Both the position numbers and the translations under genes were made by a program. The notes below the pieces were generated by a model. The model did not search any database and had not been told where the DNA came from. It was given only the letters and a program-made list of their open reading frames with translations. A DNA stretch of 64,000 nt from Oerskovia merdavium (lineage in GTDB: Bacteria > Actinomycetota > Actinomycetes > Actinomycetales > Cellulomonadaceae), in the NCBI RefSeq assembly GCF_014836755.1, contig NZ_JACSQF010000005.1:65085-129084 (forward strand), in the 5' to 3' direction. This document shows, one piece after another, positions 55,883 through 64,000 of this stretch; the stretch's first letter is position 1, and each line of letters starts with the position of its first letter.

Positions 55883-57058
55883 TCACTCCTGTGCTGGTTC
55901 TGCTGATGGGGTTCGCGCGAGCGAGGGGGGCCGTGCAGGCCGTAGGAAGAGTCTCCCACGGGTGCGCGAGGCGCGAAGGTCGCCCGGGAGGTGGGCGGGG
56001 CCCTGGCCTCGCCACGCGGTGACCAGGGCGTCGAGCGTCGCCACGTGGCTCGCGAAGAGCGAACCGGCGGGACTCCCGGCCTCCTGGGCCGCGGCGCGCA
56101 GTGCCCGACGGCGCAGCGCGGCCGGGGCGGCCGCCAGCACCTGGGTGTCGAGCACCACAGCGACGTCCGCTCGGGTCGCCGGCTCCACGGCACGGGTCGC
56201 GGTAGGCGACCCGCCCGGAGCCGCCCGGTCGCCGGCGCTCGCTCCCGCCGGTGCGGGGGGTTCGTCGGGCTCGTCGACCCGTGCCTGGTCGAGCAGCCGG
56301 GCCGCGAGGTCGTCGAGCAGGTCGGCGTCCTCACGGAGCTGGTCGGCGGTCCGGGCCAGCGTGAGCGCGACACCCGGGCCGAGCACGTCCTCGAGCACCG
56401 GGAGCACCCGGGTGCGCACCTGCGAGCGCAGCGGCAGGTCACCACCGGCCCGGTCCGGGGTCGCGGCGTCGAGCGGGGCCGGACCCCCGTTGGTGGGATC
56501 CGTCCACCACGTCAGCCCGTTCGCGGCGCACACGGCCTCGGTGTCGGACCGGCGCAGGCTCAGCAGGGGGCGCCGGTAGATCCCCCGACGCGCGGCCATG
56601 CCCGCGAGAGAGCGGGCGCCCGACCCGCGCGCGAGACCCAGCAGCACGGTCTCGGCCTGGTCGTCGAGCGTGTGCCCCAGCAGGACCGCGGCCGCCCCCG
56701 TGCGGTGAGCGACGTCGTCGAGCAGGGCGTAGCGCGCGTGCCGCGCGGCCGCCTCGAGCCCGCCCCGCTCCACCACCCGGACGCTGCGCACCTCGACCGG
56801 GTCGAGGCCCAGGGCACGGCACTGCTCGCCCGCCCGCGCCGCGACGTCGCCGCTCCCCTCCTGGAGACCGTGGTCCACCACGACCGCGCCCGCCCGCACG
56901 CCGTCGCGCGAGGCGACGAACGCGGTCGCGGCCGCGAGCGCGAGCGAGTCCGCACCGCCCGAGCAGGCCACGAGCACGAGCGAGCCGGGCGCGAGGTCGC
57001 GCAGCGCGGCGCGCACGGCACGCCGTGCCGCGGCGTCGGCGGGGTGAGGTCCGACCAC
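55883..57058 (-). CDS. tilS: tRNA(Ile)-lysidine synthase
   Basis: A 391-residue ATP-dependent enzyme that adds lysine to C34 of tRNA-Ile for AUA decoding. The ATP-pyrophosphatase P-loop is [46 protein letters not shown] and [19 protein letters not shown] are family motifs, as is the RRPLL region. The C-terminal domain is weakly conserved and rich in Ala/Pro. GTG at 57058 lies 12 bases after the preceding gene stop; a longer frame upstream is antisense-like. It is followed by hpt. Confidence 0.92.
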   Translation of the reverse strand: MVGPHPADAAARRAVRAALRDLAPGSLVLVACSGGADSLALAAATAFVASRDGVRAGAVVVDHGLQEGSGDVAARAGEQCRALGLDPVEVRSVRVVERGGLEAAARHARYALLDDVAHRTGAAAVLLGHTLDDQAETVLLGLARGSGARSLAGMAARRGIYRRPLLSLRRSDTEAVCAANGLTWWTDPTNGGPAPLDAATPDRAGGDLPLRSQVRTRVLPVLEDVLGPGVALTLARTADQLREDADLLDDLAARLLDQARVDEPDEPPAPAGASAGDRAAPGGSPTATRAVEPATRADVAVVLDTQVLAAAPAALRRRALRAAAQEAGSPAGSLFASHVATLDALVTAWRGQGPAHLPGDLRASRTRGRLFLRPARPPSLARTPSAEPAQE

Positions 57059-57069
57059 GGCGCGGCCCG

Positions 57070-58260
57070 TCAGCCGTGGACCCGACGCACCCAGGCGCCG
57101 GGCTCCGCGATCTCGAGCGCCGAGGGCAGGGTCTCGGGGCCCGACCAGACCGCGTTGAGCCCGTCGCGCCCCACCTGCTTCTCCACGGCACGGACGAACG
57201 CCGCACCGTCGCGGTACTGCGCGAGCTTCGCGTCCATCCCGAGGAAGCGGCGCAGCACCGTGTCGAGCGTGCTGCTGCCCTGCCCGTCGCGGCGCGCCTC
57301 GAACTGGGCCCGGATCCGACGCACCGTGGGGACCGTCCGGCGACCGACGGCGTCCATCATGACGTCGGCGTGCCCCTCGAGGAGCGCCATGACCCCCGAC
57401 ACCTCCTCGAGCACAGCCTTCTGGTCCGCCGTGAGCAGCCCGTCGGCCACGCCGCCCTCGCCACGGACCGCCCGCACGACGACGCGGCCCGCGGTCGCGA
57501 CCTTCTCCCGCCACCGGGCGTCGGCCATCTGGCGCGACGACTCCGAGAGCCCCACGAGCAGGTCGTGCGCACGAGCCCGCAGGTGGTTGGCGAGCCACGG
57601 TGCCGCCGCGAACTGCAGCGCGTGCGTCTGCTCGTGCAGGCACACCCAGAGCCGGAAGTCGGCCGGGACCAGGTCGAGGTCCCGCTCGAGCTGGAGGACG
57701 TTGGGCGCGACCAGAAGAAGGCGGCCGGGGTTTCCGGCACCGTGAGCACCACCGCCTGCGGCGCTGTCAGCACTACCGCCTGCGGCGCTGTCAGCACTAC
57801 CGCCTGCGGCGCTGTATGGATCGAACTGCCCCAGCACCCTGCTCGACAGCGCTGCGAGCACCGCCCCCACCTGCGCCGCGCCCACCAGGGCCGTCGTCGC
57901 CGAGACCGGCTTGTCGTCCTTCCCGGTCAGCGCGTCCGCGACCCCGTCGGTCAGGCTCGCCATGACCTCGGTGTTCGCCCGCGCCCAGCGCGAGCGGTCG
58001 ACCACGAACACCTGCGACAGCTCGGTGGGACCCTCGCTCGCGACGGCCCCCGGCGCAGCACCGCTGGGCAGCACGGCCGGCACCATGCGCGTGACGCGCA
58101 GCACGTGCGGGACCGCGTCCGACGCCGCGGTCCGCAGACCCGCGACGAGCTCCGCGAGCTCGTCCCGCGAGGCCAGGGGGCCCGGCCGGGCCACCCGGCC
58201 CGCGATCTGCGCGGCTGCGGACCAGTCGACGAGCGGCGCACCGACCGCGGGAGACGTCAT
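57070..58260 (-). CDS. DUF2342 zinc-dependent metalloprotease-like protein
   Basis: A 396-residue protein of the actinobacterial DUF2342 family (sometimes named coenzyme F420 biosynthesis-associated). The zincin motif HEQTH is in [20 protein letters not shown], with a likely third ligand in [29 protein letters not shown] ends the protein. Between the two conserved halves a 24-base tandem repeat gives three SADSAAGG units (57746-57816). It lies between dacB and tilS, a conserved place. Whether it is an active protease is not shown. Confidence 0.85.
   Translation of the reverse strand: MTSPAVGAPLVDWSAAAQIAGRVARPGPLASRDELAELVAGLRTAASDAVPHVLRVTRMVPAVLPSGAAPGAVASEGPTELSQVFVVDRSRWARANTEVMASLTDGVADALTGKDDKPVSATTALVGAAQVGAVLAALSSRVLGQFDPYSAAGGSADSAAGGSADSAAGGGAHGAGNPGRLLLVAPNVLQLERDLDLVPADFRLWVCLHEQTHALQFAAAPWLANHLRARAHDLLVGLSESSRQMADARWREKVATAGRVVVRAVRGEGGVADGLLTADQKAVLEEVSGVMALLEGHADVMMDAVGRRTVPTVRRIRAQFEARRDGQGSSTLDTVLRRFLGMDAKLAQYRDGAAFVRAVEKQVGRDGLNAVWSGPETLPSALEIAEPGAWVRRVHG
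57746..57816. repeat. In-frame 24-base tandem repeat
   Basis: Three nearly identical units (57746-57769, 57770-57793, 57794-57816) encode repeated SADSAAGG inside the metalloprotease-like gene. Exact copies suggest that the number can change without breaking the frame. Confidence 0.9.
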
Positions 58261-58305
58261 CGCCCCACCGTAGCCGCTGCTCCCAGCCCGCCGACGACAG
58301 CGCGC

Positions 58306-59703
58306 TCAGTCCGCGAGGCCCCCGACGAACCCGTCCATGAGCAGCCGGGCACCGTAGGACCCGCCCTCGGGCAGCGCGTCCGCGAGGAGGACGAACACGA
58401 GCTGACGCTCCTGCGCGGTGACGACCGTCCCGGCGAGCGAGGTCACGCCCGGCAGGCTGCCCGTCTTGGCGCGGACCAGGCCGCGCCCGGGAGACGCCAG
58501 GAAACGGTCGTCGAGCGTCCCCGACAGGCCCGCGATCGGCAGGCCCACGGCACCGGCGCGCAGGCCGGGCTGCTCCGGGTCCGTCAGGAGCATGAGCGTC
58601 TCGGCGAGCTGGTCCGCCGTCACGGCCGACCCGTCGCCCAGCCCGGAGCAGTCGGCGAGCACCGCGCCCTGCATGTCGACCCCGAGGCGTCCCATGCTCG
58701 CGCGGACCGCCTCGGTCGCACCGTCGAACGTCGCGGGCAGGCCCGCGTCGATCGCGACGAGGCGACCGACGACCTCGGTGATGGTGTTGTCGGAGTGCTG
58801 GAGGAAGTAGCCCACGATCTCCTCGAGCGTCGCGGACTCGACCGACCCGAGGACCTTGGCGTCGGCCGGGGCCTCGCCTCGCTCCGGGGCGCCCGTGACC
58901 GTGATGCCCACGTCGGCGAGCCGCTGCGCGAAGATCTCGCCCGCGGCGAGCGAGGGGTCGGGGCTCCGCTTGGCGTACTCCGCGTCGCTGAGCCGGGCCA
59001 CGTCGACCCCGAGGGCCGTGACGGGCGCGATGTAGCCCGCGGTCACGTTCCCCTCGAAGACCGCCGGGCTGACGGTGGGACCCGAGAAGTACCGGTCGTC
59101 GACCACGAGCCGCACGGTCGTCGCACCCGTGAGCTGGAGCTTCCCGGCCACCTGGGCCGCCAGGTCGGCGAGCCCGGCCCGGCCGTTGACCGCGAGGGGG
59201 TCCCCCGCACCGGCCGCGAGCATCATGTCGCCGCCGCCCACGAGGGCGATCGTCCCCGACCCGAGGTCGACCACCTTCGTGGTGAGCGTCACCTCAGGTC
59301 CGGGCGACGCGAGAGCAGCGGCGGCCGTGAAGATCTTCTGCGTCGAGGCCGGGACCAGGGGGGTCCCCGCGTTGCTCTGCGCGAGCACCTCGCCCGTGAT
59401 CCGGTCGAGCACGACGCCACCGACCTGGCTGCCCATCCGAGGGTCCTTGACCAGCGCGTCGAGCGAGGAGGCGATCTCCGCGGCGTCCGGCACGGGCGCG
59501 CTCTCGTCGAGGACCGGGAGCGTCTGCGCAGGTGACGCGGCGTCCACGGCGCCCGGGGGCGCCGGGAAGGGGGCAGCGGGCGCGACCGCGGGCGCGGTCG
59601 TGAGGATCCCGGGGACGACGTCGTACGCGTCGGCCGTCAGGTAGCCGCCTGCGAGCACCACCACGATCCCCGCAGTGATGGCCGACCGTGCTGCCCAACC
59701 CAT
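58306..59703 (-). CDS. dacB: D-alanyl-D-alanine carboxypeptidase/endopeptidase (PBP4)
   Basis: A 465-residue class C penicillin-binding protein trimming peptidoglycan outside the membrane. A signal or anchor span (residues 7-24) is followed by a Pro/Ala-rich linker. The active-site motifs are STQK (Ser120, Lys123), SDN in LQHSDNTITEVVGRL, and KTG in VRAKTGSLPGV. ATG at 59703 has AGAGGA just upstream. Divergent from ppa with 290 bases between. Length is typical for the family. Confidence 0.94.
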   Translation of the reverse strand: MGWAARSAITAGIVVVLAGGYLTADAYDVVPGILTTAPAVAPAAPFPAPPGAVDAASPAQTLPVLDESAPVPDAAEIASSLDALVKDPRMGSQVGGVVLDRITGEVLAQSNAGTPLVPASTQKIFTAAAALASPGPEVTLTTKVVDLGSGTIALVGGGDMMLAAGAGDPLAVNGRAGLADLAAQVAGKLQLTGATTVRLVVDDRYFSGPTVSPAVFEGNVTAGYIAPVTALGVDVARLSDAEYAKRSPDPSLAAGEIFAQRLADVGITVTGAPERGEAPADAKVLGSVESATLEEIVGYFLQHSDNTITEVVGRLVAIDAGLPATFDGATEAVRASMGRLGVDMQGAVLADCSGLGDGSAVTADQLAETLMLLTDPEQPGLRAGAVGLPIAGLSGTLDDRFLASPGRGLVRAKTGSLPGVTSLAGTVVTAQERQLVFVLLADALPEGGSYGARLLMDGFVGGLAD

Positions 59704-59993
59704 CTGATCCTCTTCCCTCCTGCGGCGGCGCCCTCGGGTGGGGCCGCTCTCCGTGCGCATTATCACTCAGGAACCGCAACGTTCCCGGGGACGGGCCACT
59801 GCTGTCCCAGGTCGTTCGTGTCACACTAGAGGGCGCATGATGGCCCGGTCTCCCTCGATGGTCCGCGCCGCCCTTCGGGTCGGCCCACGGACCACCTGGC
59901 AGAGAACCACCGGAGCCGTGTGCGCACGACAGCCGATTTCATGACCGCCACACCGCGACAGAGCGGGTGCGCCGGTTCAACTGGAGGAGAACA

Positions 59994-60497
59994 GTGGAGT
60001 TCGACGTCACGATCGAGATCCCGAAGGGCCAGCGCAACAAGTACGAGGTCGACCACGCGACAGGTCGCATCCGTCTTGACCGCATGCTGTTCACCTCGAC
60101 GCGCTACCCGGACGACTACGGGTTCATCGAGGGCACCCTCGGCGAGGACGGCGACCCGCTGGACGCCCTGGTCCTGCTCGAGGAGCCCACGTTCCCCGGC
60201 TGCCTGATCCGCTGCCGCGCGCTCGGCATGTTCCGCATGCGCGACGAGGCCGGGGGCGACGACAAGGTCCTGTGCGTGCCGACAGGCGACCAGCGTGCCG
60301 CGTGGCGCCAGGACATCGACGACGTGTCGGACTTCCACCGTCTCGAGATCCAGCACTTCTTCGAGGTCTACAAGGACCTCGAGCCGGGCAAGTCCGTCGA
60401 GGGCGCCCACTGGACCGGTCGCACCGAGGCCGAGGCCGAGATCGAGCGCTCCATCCAGCGCGCGATCGACAGCGGCTACCACACGCCCGGTCACTGA
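59994..60497 (+). CDS. ppa: Inorganic pyrophosphatase (family I)
   Basis: A 167-residue enzyme that hydrolyses pyrophosphate and so drives biosynthesis. The signature is [15 protein letters not shown], with [20 protein letters not shown] at the N terminus and [11 protein letters not shown] and [18 protein letters not shown] residues later. GTG at 59994 follows GGAGGAGA; an ATG-like start at 59967 is not needed. Soluble and probably hexameric. Confidence 0.96.
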   Translation: MEFDVTIEIPKGQRNKYEVDHATGRIRLDRMLFTSTRYPDDYGFIEGTLGEDGDPLDALVLLEEPTFPGCLIRCRALGMFRMRDEAGGDDKVLCVPTGDQRAAWRQDIDDVSDFHRLEIQHFFEVYKDLEPGKSVEGAHWTGRTEAEAEIERSIQRAIDSGYHTPGH

Positions 60498-60543
60498 CCC
60501 TCGCGCACTCTGCAGGGCCGGCCGACGAACGGCCACGAACCAC

Positions 60544-60583
60544 CACGAGGACCCGGTCTTCACCAGGAGGCCGGGTCCTCGTG
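60544..60583 (+). terminator. Hairpin after ppa
   Basis: Perfect 13-base arms (60544-60556 and 60571-60583), 14-base loop, 47 bases past the stop. No T run. Confidence 0.65.
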
Positions 60584-60656
60584 CGTCGGGTCGTACGCGC
60601 CTGCGTCCCCTCGCCGCCGCCCTCGTCGGGCACCGTCCCGATCACGGACGTCGAGC

Positions 60657-60709
60657 CCGGCCGGCACCGTCATGTCCGGCCGGCACGGTCATGTCCGGCC
60701 GGCACCGTC
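60657..60709. repeat. 19-base tandem repeat near the NlpC gene end
   Basis: Two full units (60657-60675 and 60676-60694, one base different) and 15 bases of a third. Each holds the palindrome CCGGCCGG, so alternative hairpins can form. It lies 22 bases past the NlpC/P60 stop, in the gap with ppa. Confidence 0.85.
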
Positions 60710-60730
60710 GAGACGGTCCCTGGGAGAGGC

Positions 60731-62164
60731 CTACGGCCGCCCTGCGTACGGCATCGAGTCCTTGTAGCGGACGGCGCTGATCTTCACGGGAACGCCCGCG
60801 TAGATGGCCTCGATCATCTGGCCGTTCCCGACGTACATCGCGACGTGCCAGATCGAGCTCGGGTCCTGCGGGTCGGCGCCGTAGAAGATGAGGTCGCCGG
60901 GTCGGAGCTGGTCGTAGCCGATCTTGGCGACCTTCGCGTACTGCGAGCGCGAGGTCCGCGAGATGCTCACGCCCACGCTGGCCCAGGCCTGCGACGTGAG
61001 GCCCGAGCAGTCGTACGCGGGCCCGTTGCCGCCCCACAGGTACGGCGCGCCGATCTTGGTGCGCGCCCAGTCGACGGCGGCCTGCCCCTTGGCGGCGCCC
61101 GACCCGGGCGAGGTCACGGGAGGTGTCACCGGCGGAGTGACCGGGGGCGTCACGGGCGGCGTGACGGGAGGCGCCACCGGTGGGGCGACCGGGGGGTCGG
61201 GAGTCGTCACGGGAGGCGTGACGGGCGGGGTCACCGGAGCGCTCCCCCCGCCCGACGGCGGAACGACCGGGGGGTCGGGAGTCGTCACGGGAGGCGTGGG
61301 CACGGCCAGGGCGTCGCGCTCGGCCTGCGCCTGGCGCTCGGCAGCGAGCTCGCGCTCGGCGTCGAGCGCGTCCTGGCGCGCCCGCTCGACCTCGACGGTC
61401 GTGGCACGCGCGGCCGCGAGGTCGGCGATGAGCTCGTCGCGCCGAGCGGCTGCGGTCCGGATCGAGCCCTCGATCGCCTGCTGCGCCTCCTGCGCCGCGG
61501 CGAACGTCTCCTCGGCACGCTCCGAGGCCGCGACACGCGCCTCCTCGGCGGCGGTCGCCCGTGCCCTGGCGGCGTCCGCGAGCGCCCGGGCGGTGCGGTG
61601 CCCGTCGGCGACGGTCTGGACCTTGCGGCCCGTGAGCTTCTGGGCGCGCTCGGACTCGACGATCTGGTCGAGCCCGTCCGACTCCACGACGACCTGCAGC
61701 GCGTCGAGCGACCCGCCCGACTGCCGGGAGGCACGGTAGACGGCGCCCATGGCCGAGCGGGACTCGGCCTCGCCGGCCTCGGCCGTCGTGAGGGCGGTCT
61801 GCGCTGCCTCGACCTCGATGCGTGCCGCGTCGAGCGCAGCCTGCGCGTCGGCGTAGTCCTCGGCTGCGAGGCCGGCCCGGACCCAGGCGTCGTCCCGCTG
61901 CTCGGCGAGCCTGGCGAGGTCGGCCTCGATCTCGGCCACCCGCGACCCTGCGGCCTGCTCGTCCTGCTGGGCAGAACGGACGTCGTCGTCGGTCGGCGGT
62001 TCGGCATGGACGGACGGGGCGATCCCGCCGCCGAGCGTCACGACCAGGGCCCCGACGAGCACGGCACGGCCCGCTCGCCGTGGTGACGTGCCCTCGAGGG
62101 GCGCGCTGCGCCGTCGGGCAGGGGGGAACGGGTGCACCAGGGTTCCCCGATCGATCGACGACAC
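60731..62164 (-). CDS. NlpC/P60 peptidoglycan hydrolase with coiled-coil domain (RipA/CwlO-like)
   Basis: A 477-residue secreted cell-wall hydrolase. A signal peptide (AVLVGALVVTLGGGIAPSVHA) is followed by a long coiled coil (residues 60-290, rich in Ala/Glu/Arg) like that of RipA/CwlO proteins. Next comes a Pro/Val/Thr linker (PVTPP repeats, about 300-350), then the NlpC/P60 domain with PYLWGGNGPAYDCSGL (Cys386) and SIWHVAMYVGNGQMIEAIYA carrying the catalytic His. GTG at 62164 is uncertain; a GTG nine codons later also gives a full signal peptide. It should cleave peptide stems during daughter-cell separation. Confidence 0.9.
   Translation of the reverse strand: MSSIDRGTLVHPFPPARRRSAPLEGTSPRRAGRAVLVGALVVTLGGGIAPSVHAEPPTDDDVRSAQQDEQAAGSRVAEIEADLARLAEQRDDAWVRAGLAAEDYADAQAALDAARIEVEAAQTALTTAEAGEAESRSAMGAVYRASRQSGGSLDALQVVVESDGLDQIVESERAQKLTGRKVQTVADGHRTARALADAARARATAAEEARVAASERAEETFAAAQEAQQAIEGSIRTAAARRDELIADLAAARATTVEVERARQDALDAERELAAERQAQAERDALAVPTPPVTTPDPPVVPPSGGGSAPVTPPVTPPVTTPDPPVAPPVAPPVTPPVTPPVTPPVTPPVTSPGSGAAKGQAAVDWARTKIGAPYLWGGNGPAYDCSGLTSQAWASVGVSISRTSRSQYAKVAKIGYDQLRPGDLIFYGADPQDPSSIWHVAMYVGNGQMIEAIYAGVPVKISAVRYKDSMPYAGRP
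61188..61298. repeat. 33-base perfect direct repeat in the NlpC linker
   Basis: Identical 33-base copies at 61188-61220 and 61266-61298, 78 bases apart and in frame. They encode part of the Pro/Val/Thr linker. Recombination between them would delete 78 bases, 26 residues, without a frameshift. Confidence 0.85.
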
Positions 62165-62324
62165 ACCCCTGCCGCGACGGGCGGACGGGCGCCGCCGCGG
62201 GCGCGGCGGACGTCCAGTCTCCCCGGTCGCGCGACCGCGCGCGAGCCGACCCTGGCACGCAACAGGGTCGGACAGTGCCGCGCGACCCGGCAGATCTCAC
62301 ATCGCAAGACGCGGGTTTCGCCGG

Positions 62325-62378
62325 ATGAGATACCGACCTACTCTCGACAGCATGACCTGCCGCCGAATGTGTAGCTGA
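62325..62378 (+). CDS. Possible Met/Cys-rich leader peptide of metY
   Basis: A 17-residue frame, MRYRPTLDSMTCRRMCS, ends 199 bases before metY. It has two Cys and two Met after the start codon among its last eight residues. Short leader peptides rich in the controlled amino acid regulate biosynthetic genes by attenuation; metY makes sulphur amino acids. The start has no clear ribosome site, so this is a candidate only. Confidence 0.35.
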   Translation: MRYRPTLDSMTCRRMCS

Positions 62379-62431
62379 CCCCCAGCGCACGTTCGCCTGC
62401 CTGCGGACCCCCTCCGGGACGAGCTGCACCC

Positions 62432-62449
62432 GCCGACCACGACGTCGGC
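62432..62449 (+). promoter_or_regulatory. Small hairpin between leader peptide and metY
   Basis: Six-base arms GCCGAC and GTCGGC around CACGAC, 53 bases after the leader stop. It may be part of an attenuator or be accidental. Confidence 0.25.
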
Positions 62450-62577
62450 AGGAGCCGGCCAGCCTCGTCCGGAAGGCCCGCACCCCCGCGTGCGCACCAG
62501 TCCACCCACTGCCCCGCCGCGGACCCCGGCCAGGAACGGCCCCTCCTGCGGCTCCCCTCCCCCTTCCAGGAGTCATC

Positions 62578-63942
62578 ATGAGCACCGAGCCCCGCTGGTC
62601 CTTCGAGACCCGACAGATCCACGCCGGCCAGACGCCCGACCCCACCACCGGGGCCCGCGCGCTGCCCATCTACCAGACCACGTCGTTCGTCTTCCCCGAC
62701 GCGGGCGTCGCGGCCGACCGGTTCGCCCTCAAGGACCTCGGCCCCATCTACACGCGCATCGGCAACCCGACCGCCGAGGTCGTCGAGAACCGCATCGCCA
62801 ACCTCGAGGGCGGCGTGGGCGCGCTCCTCCTCGCGTCGGGCCAGGCCGCGACGACGTTCGCGATCCTCAACGTCGCCGAGGCGGGCGACCACGTCGTGGC
62901 CAGCCCGTCGCTGTACGGGGGCACGTACAACCTGCTCCAGTACTCGCTCGCCAAGCTCGGCATCGAGACCACGTGGGTCACCGACCCCCACGACCCGCAG
63001 GCGTGGCGCGACGCGGCCCGCCCGAACACCAAGGCGTTCTTCGCCGAGACCATCCCCAACCCGAAGGCAGACATCCTCGACATCGAGGCCGTGGCCGCCG
63101 CCGCGCACGAGGTCGGGGTCCCGCTCATCGTCGACAACACGGTCGCGACGCCCTACCTCCTGCGCCCCATCGAGTTCGGCGCGGACATCGTCATCCACTC
63201 CGCGACCAAGTACCTCGGCGGGCACGGCTCGGCGATCGGCGGCGTGATCGTCGACTCCGGCAGCTTCGACTTCTCGAAGGACCCCGAGCGCTTCGCGAGC
63301 TTCAACACGCCGGACCCCAGCTACAACGGGATCGTGTACGCCCGCGACCTGGGCGTGGACGGCATCCTCGGCGCGAACCTCGCGTACATCCTCAAGGCGC
63401 GCGTGCAGCTCCTGCGCGACCTGGGGTCGGCCATCTCGCCGTTCAACGCGTTCCTCATCGCCCAGGGGATCGAGACGCTGTCGCTGCGCGTCGAGCGTCA
63501 CGTCGAGAACGCCAAGACCGTCGCGGCCTGGCTCGAGTCGCGCGACGACGTCCTGTCCGTGGGCTACGCGGGACTCCCGTCGAGCCCCTGGTACGCCAAC
63601 GCGCAGAAGTACACGCCGCGCGGTGCGGGCGCGATCGTCGCGTTCGAGCTCGACGGCGGGGCCGAGGCCGGCCAGGCGTTCGTCTCGGCGCTCGCGCTCC
63701 ACTCGAACGTCGCCAACATCGGCGACGTCCGCTCGCTCGTCATCCACCCGGCGTCCACGACGCACGCCCAGCTCACCCCCGAGGAGCAGGTCAAGGCGGG
63801 CGTCACGCCCGGCCTCGTCCGCCTGTCCGTCGGGATCGAGCACGTCGACGACATCCTCGCGGACCTCGAGGCGGGCTTCATCGCCGCCAAGTCCGCGCAG
63901 GGAGCCGACGCCGCGGCCGCTGCCTCGGTCGTGGCGGAGTAG
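62578..63942 (+). CDS. metY: O-acetylhomoserine sulfhydrylase/aminocarboxypropyltransferase
   Basis: A 454-residue PLP enzyme of the Cys/Met metabolism family, making homocysteine from O-acetylhomoserine and sulphide. [20 protein letters not shown] and [23 protein letters not shown] are at the N terminus; the PLP lysine is Lys211 in [16 protein letters not shown]; the C-terminal [16 protein letters not shown] closes the fold. ATG at 62578 follows CAGGAG. No metX lies in view after it; the window ends 58 bases later. Confidence 0.94.
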   Translation: MSTEPRWSFETRQIHAGQTPDPTTGARALPIYQTTSFVFPDAGVAADRFALKDLGPIYTRIGNPTAEVVENRIANLEGGVGALLLASGQAATTFAILNVAEAGDHVVASPSLYGGTYNLLQYSLAKLGIETTWVTDPHDPQAWRDAARPNTKAFFAETIPNPKADILDIEAVAAAAHEVGVPLIVDNTVATPYLLRPIEFGADIVIHSATKYLGGHGSAIGGVIVDSGSFDFSKDPERFASFNTPDPSYNGIVYARDLGVDGILGANLAYILKARVQLLRDLGSAISPFNAFLIAQGIETLSLRVERHVENAKTVAAWLESRDDVLSVGYAGLPSSPWYANAQKYTPRGAGAIVAFELDGGAEAGQAFVSALALHSNVANIGDVRSLVIHPASTTHAQLTPEEQVKAGVTPGLVRLSVGIEHVDDILADLEAGFIAAKSAQGADAAAAASVVAE

Positions 63943-63978
63943 GGCACCGGGTCCCACGATGACGATTCTGGACGGCCC

Positions 63979-64000
63979 GGGGGGCCCCCCCCCCCCCCCC
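63979..64000. repeat. G6-C16 homopolymer at the window end, after metY
   Basis: Six G (63979-63984) are followed by at least 16 C that run to the last base of the window. It lies 37 bases past the metY stop. A similar run is inside the terminator at 34201-34224. Confidence 0.7.

Larger units (their letters stand above)
62165..62577 (+). promoter_or_regulatory. Divergent gap between the NlpC gene and metY
   Basis: A 413-base gap. It holds a possible 17-codon leader peptide (62325-62378) and a small hairpin (62432-62449), then a GC-rich stretch to the metY start. The ATG of metY (62578) lacks a strong ribosome site beyond CCAGGAGTCATC just before it. I see no c-di-AMP or SAM riboswitch core. 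Confidence 0.45.

Noticed and set aside
62165..62350. c-di-AMP riboswitch before the NlpC/P60 gene
   Set aside because: Such switches are common before cell-wall hydrolases in actinobacteria, but I do not find the conserved core in the minus-strand leader.
62330..62577. SAM riboswitch before metY
   Set aside because: No recognisable SAM-I, II or IV core or the expected paired helices; the leader-peptide idea fits better.
1..64000. CRISPR array, prophage, insertion sequence, tRNA or rRNA
   Set aside because: No spaced repeats, transposase or integrase motifs, or RNA gene signatures were seen on either strand.

Overview
The window is a high-GC (about 73%) actinobacterial chromosome segment, most likely from the order Micrococcales and near Cellulomonas, Oerskovia or Cellulosimicrobium. 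Several signs agree. Start codons are often GTG, and coupled genes often overlap as GTGA or ATGA. There are lsr2, carD and mshA (mycothiol) genes, and F420-type enzymes. Two gene orders are typically actinobacterial: hpt-ftsH-folE-folP-folB/K-DUF3180-PH-PH-panC-panD-nadB-nadC-lysS-lsr2, and mshA-gpmA-phoU-senX3-regX3. The genus is inferred only. I see no phage, insertion sequence, CRISPR, rRNA or tRNA. This is mainly core chromosome with one accessory-looking carbohydrate island.

Region by region. 1-5.8 kb: the N-terminal part of a Ser/Thr kinase gene, otsA-otsB (trehalose), an MsiK-type sugar-ABC ATPase and a DUF4032 protein. 5.8-9.3 kb: a YoaK/DUF1275 membrane protein, rlmB and cysS. 9.4-21 kb: an accessory block with an F420/PPOX enzyme, a PLP fold-III protein divergent from an aldonolactone oxidase, a TetR regulator, a lipoprotein, then a LacI regulator, a sugar ABC transporter without its own ATPase, and a GH127 beta-L-arabinofuranosidase. 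The binding-protein gene of this transporter is frameshifted as given. 21-23 kb: ispF, ispD and carD, which in related genomes usually lie next to cysS-rlmB, so the island appears to split that cluster. 23-24.6 kb: two lipoproteins, the second of septum-formation type, framed by near-identical hairpins.

24.7-35 kb is a phosphate region: pstSCAB, a BCCT transporter, regX3-senX3, phoU and gpmA. GTTCACC-type PHO-box repeats lie before pstS, before phoU, and unexpectedly upstream of the lipoprotein at 23.3 kb. 35-38.7 kb: an F420-type Ddn-family enzyme, mshA, a lactonase and lsr2. 38.7-60 kb, nearly all on the minus strand, is the cofactor and housekeeping run (dacB, DUF2342 protease, tilS, hpt, ftsH, folE, folP, folBK, DUF3180, two PH-domain proteins, DUF2520, panC, panD, nadB, nadC, lysS), with ppa divergent from dacB. 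60.7-64 kb: an NlpC/P60 cell-wall hydrolase and metY, the latter behind a possible Met/Cys-containing leader peptide.

The most unusual items are these: a 940-residue FolB-FolK fusion whose two small enzymes are joined and trailed by about 640 residues of Pro/Ala/Glu-rich low complexity; the single-base frameshift in the arabinose-locus binding protein; homopolymeric C tracts of 16 or more at two gene ends; the PHO-box pair outside the pst genes; and the candidate leader peptide before metY. I did not find a clearly new multi-gene system.
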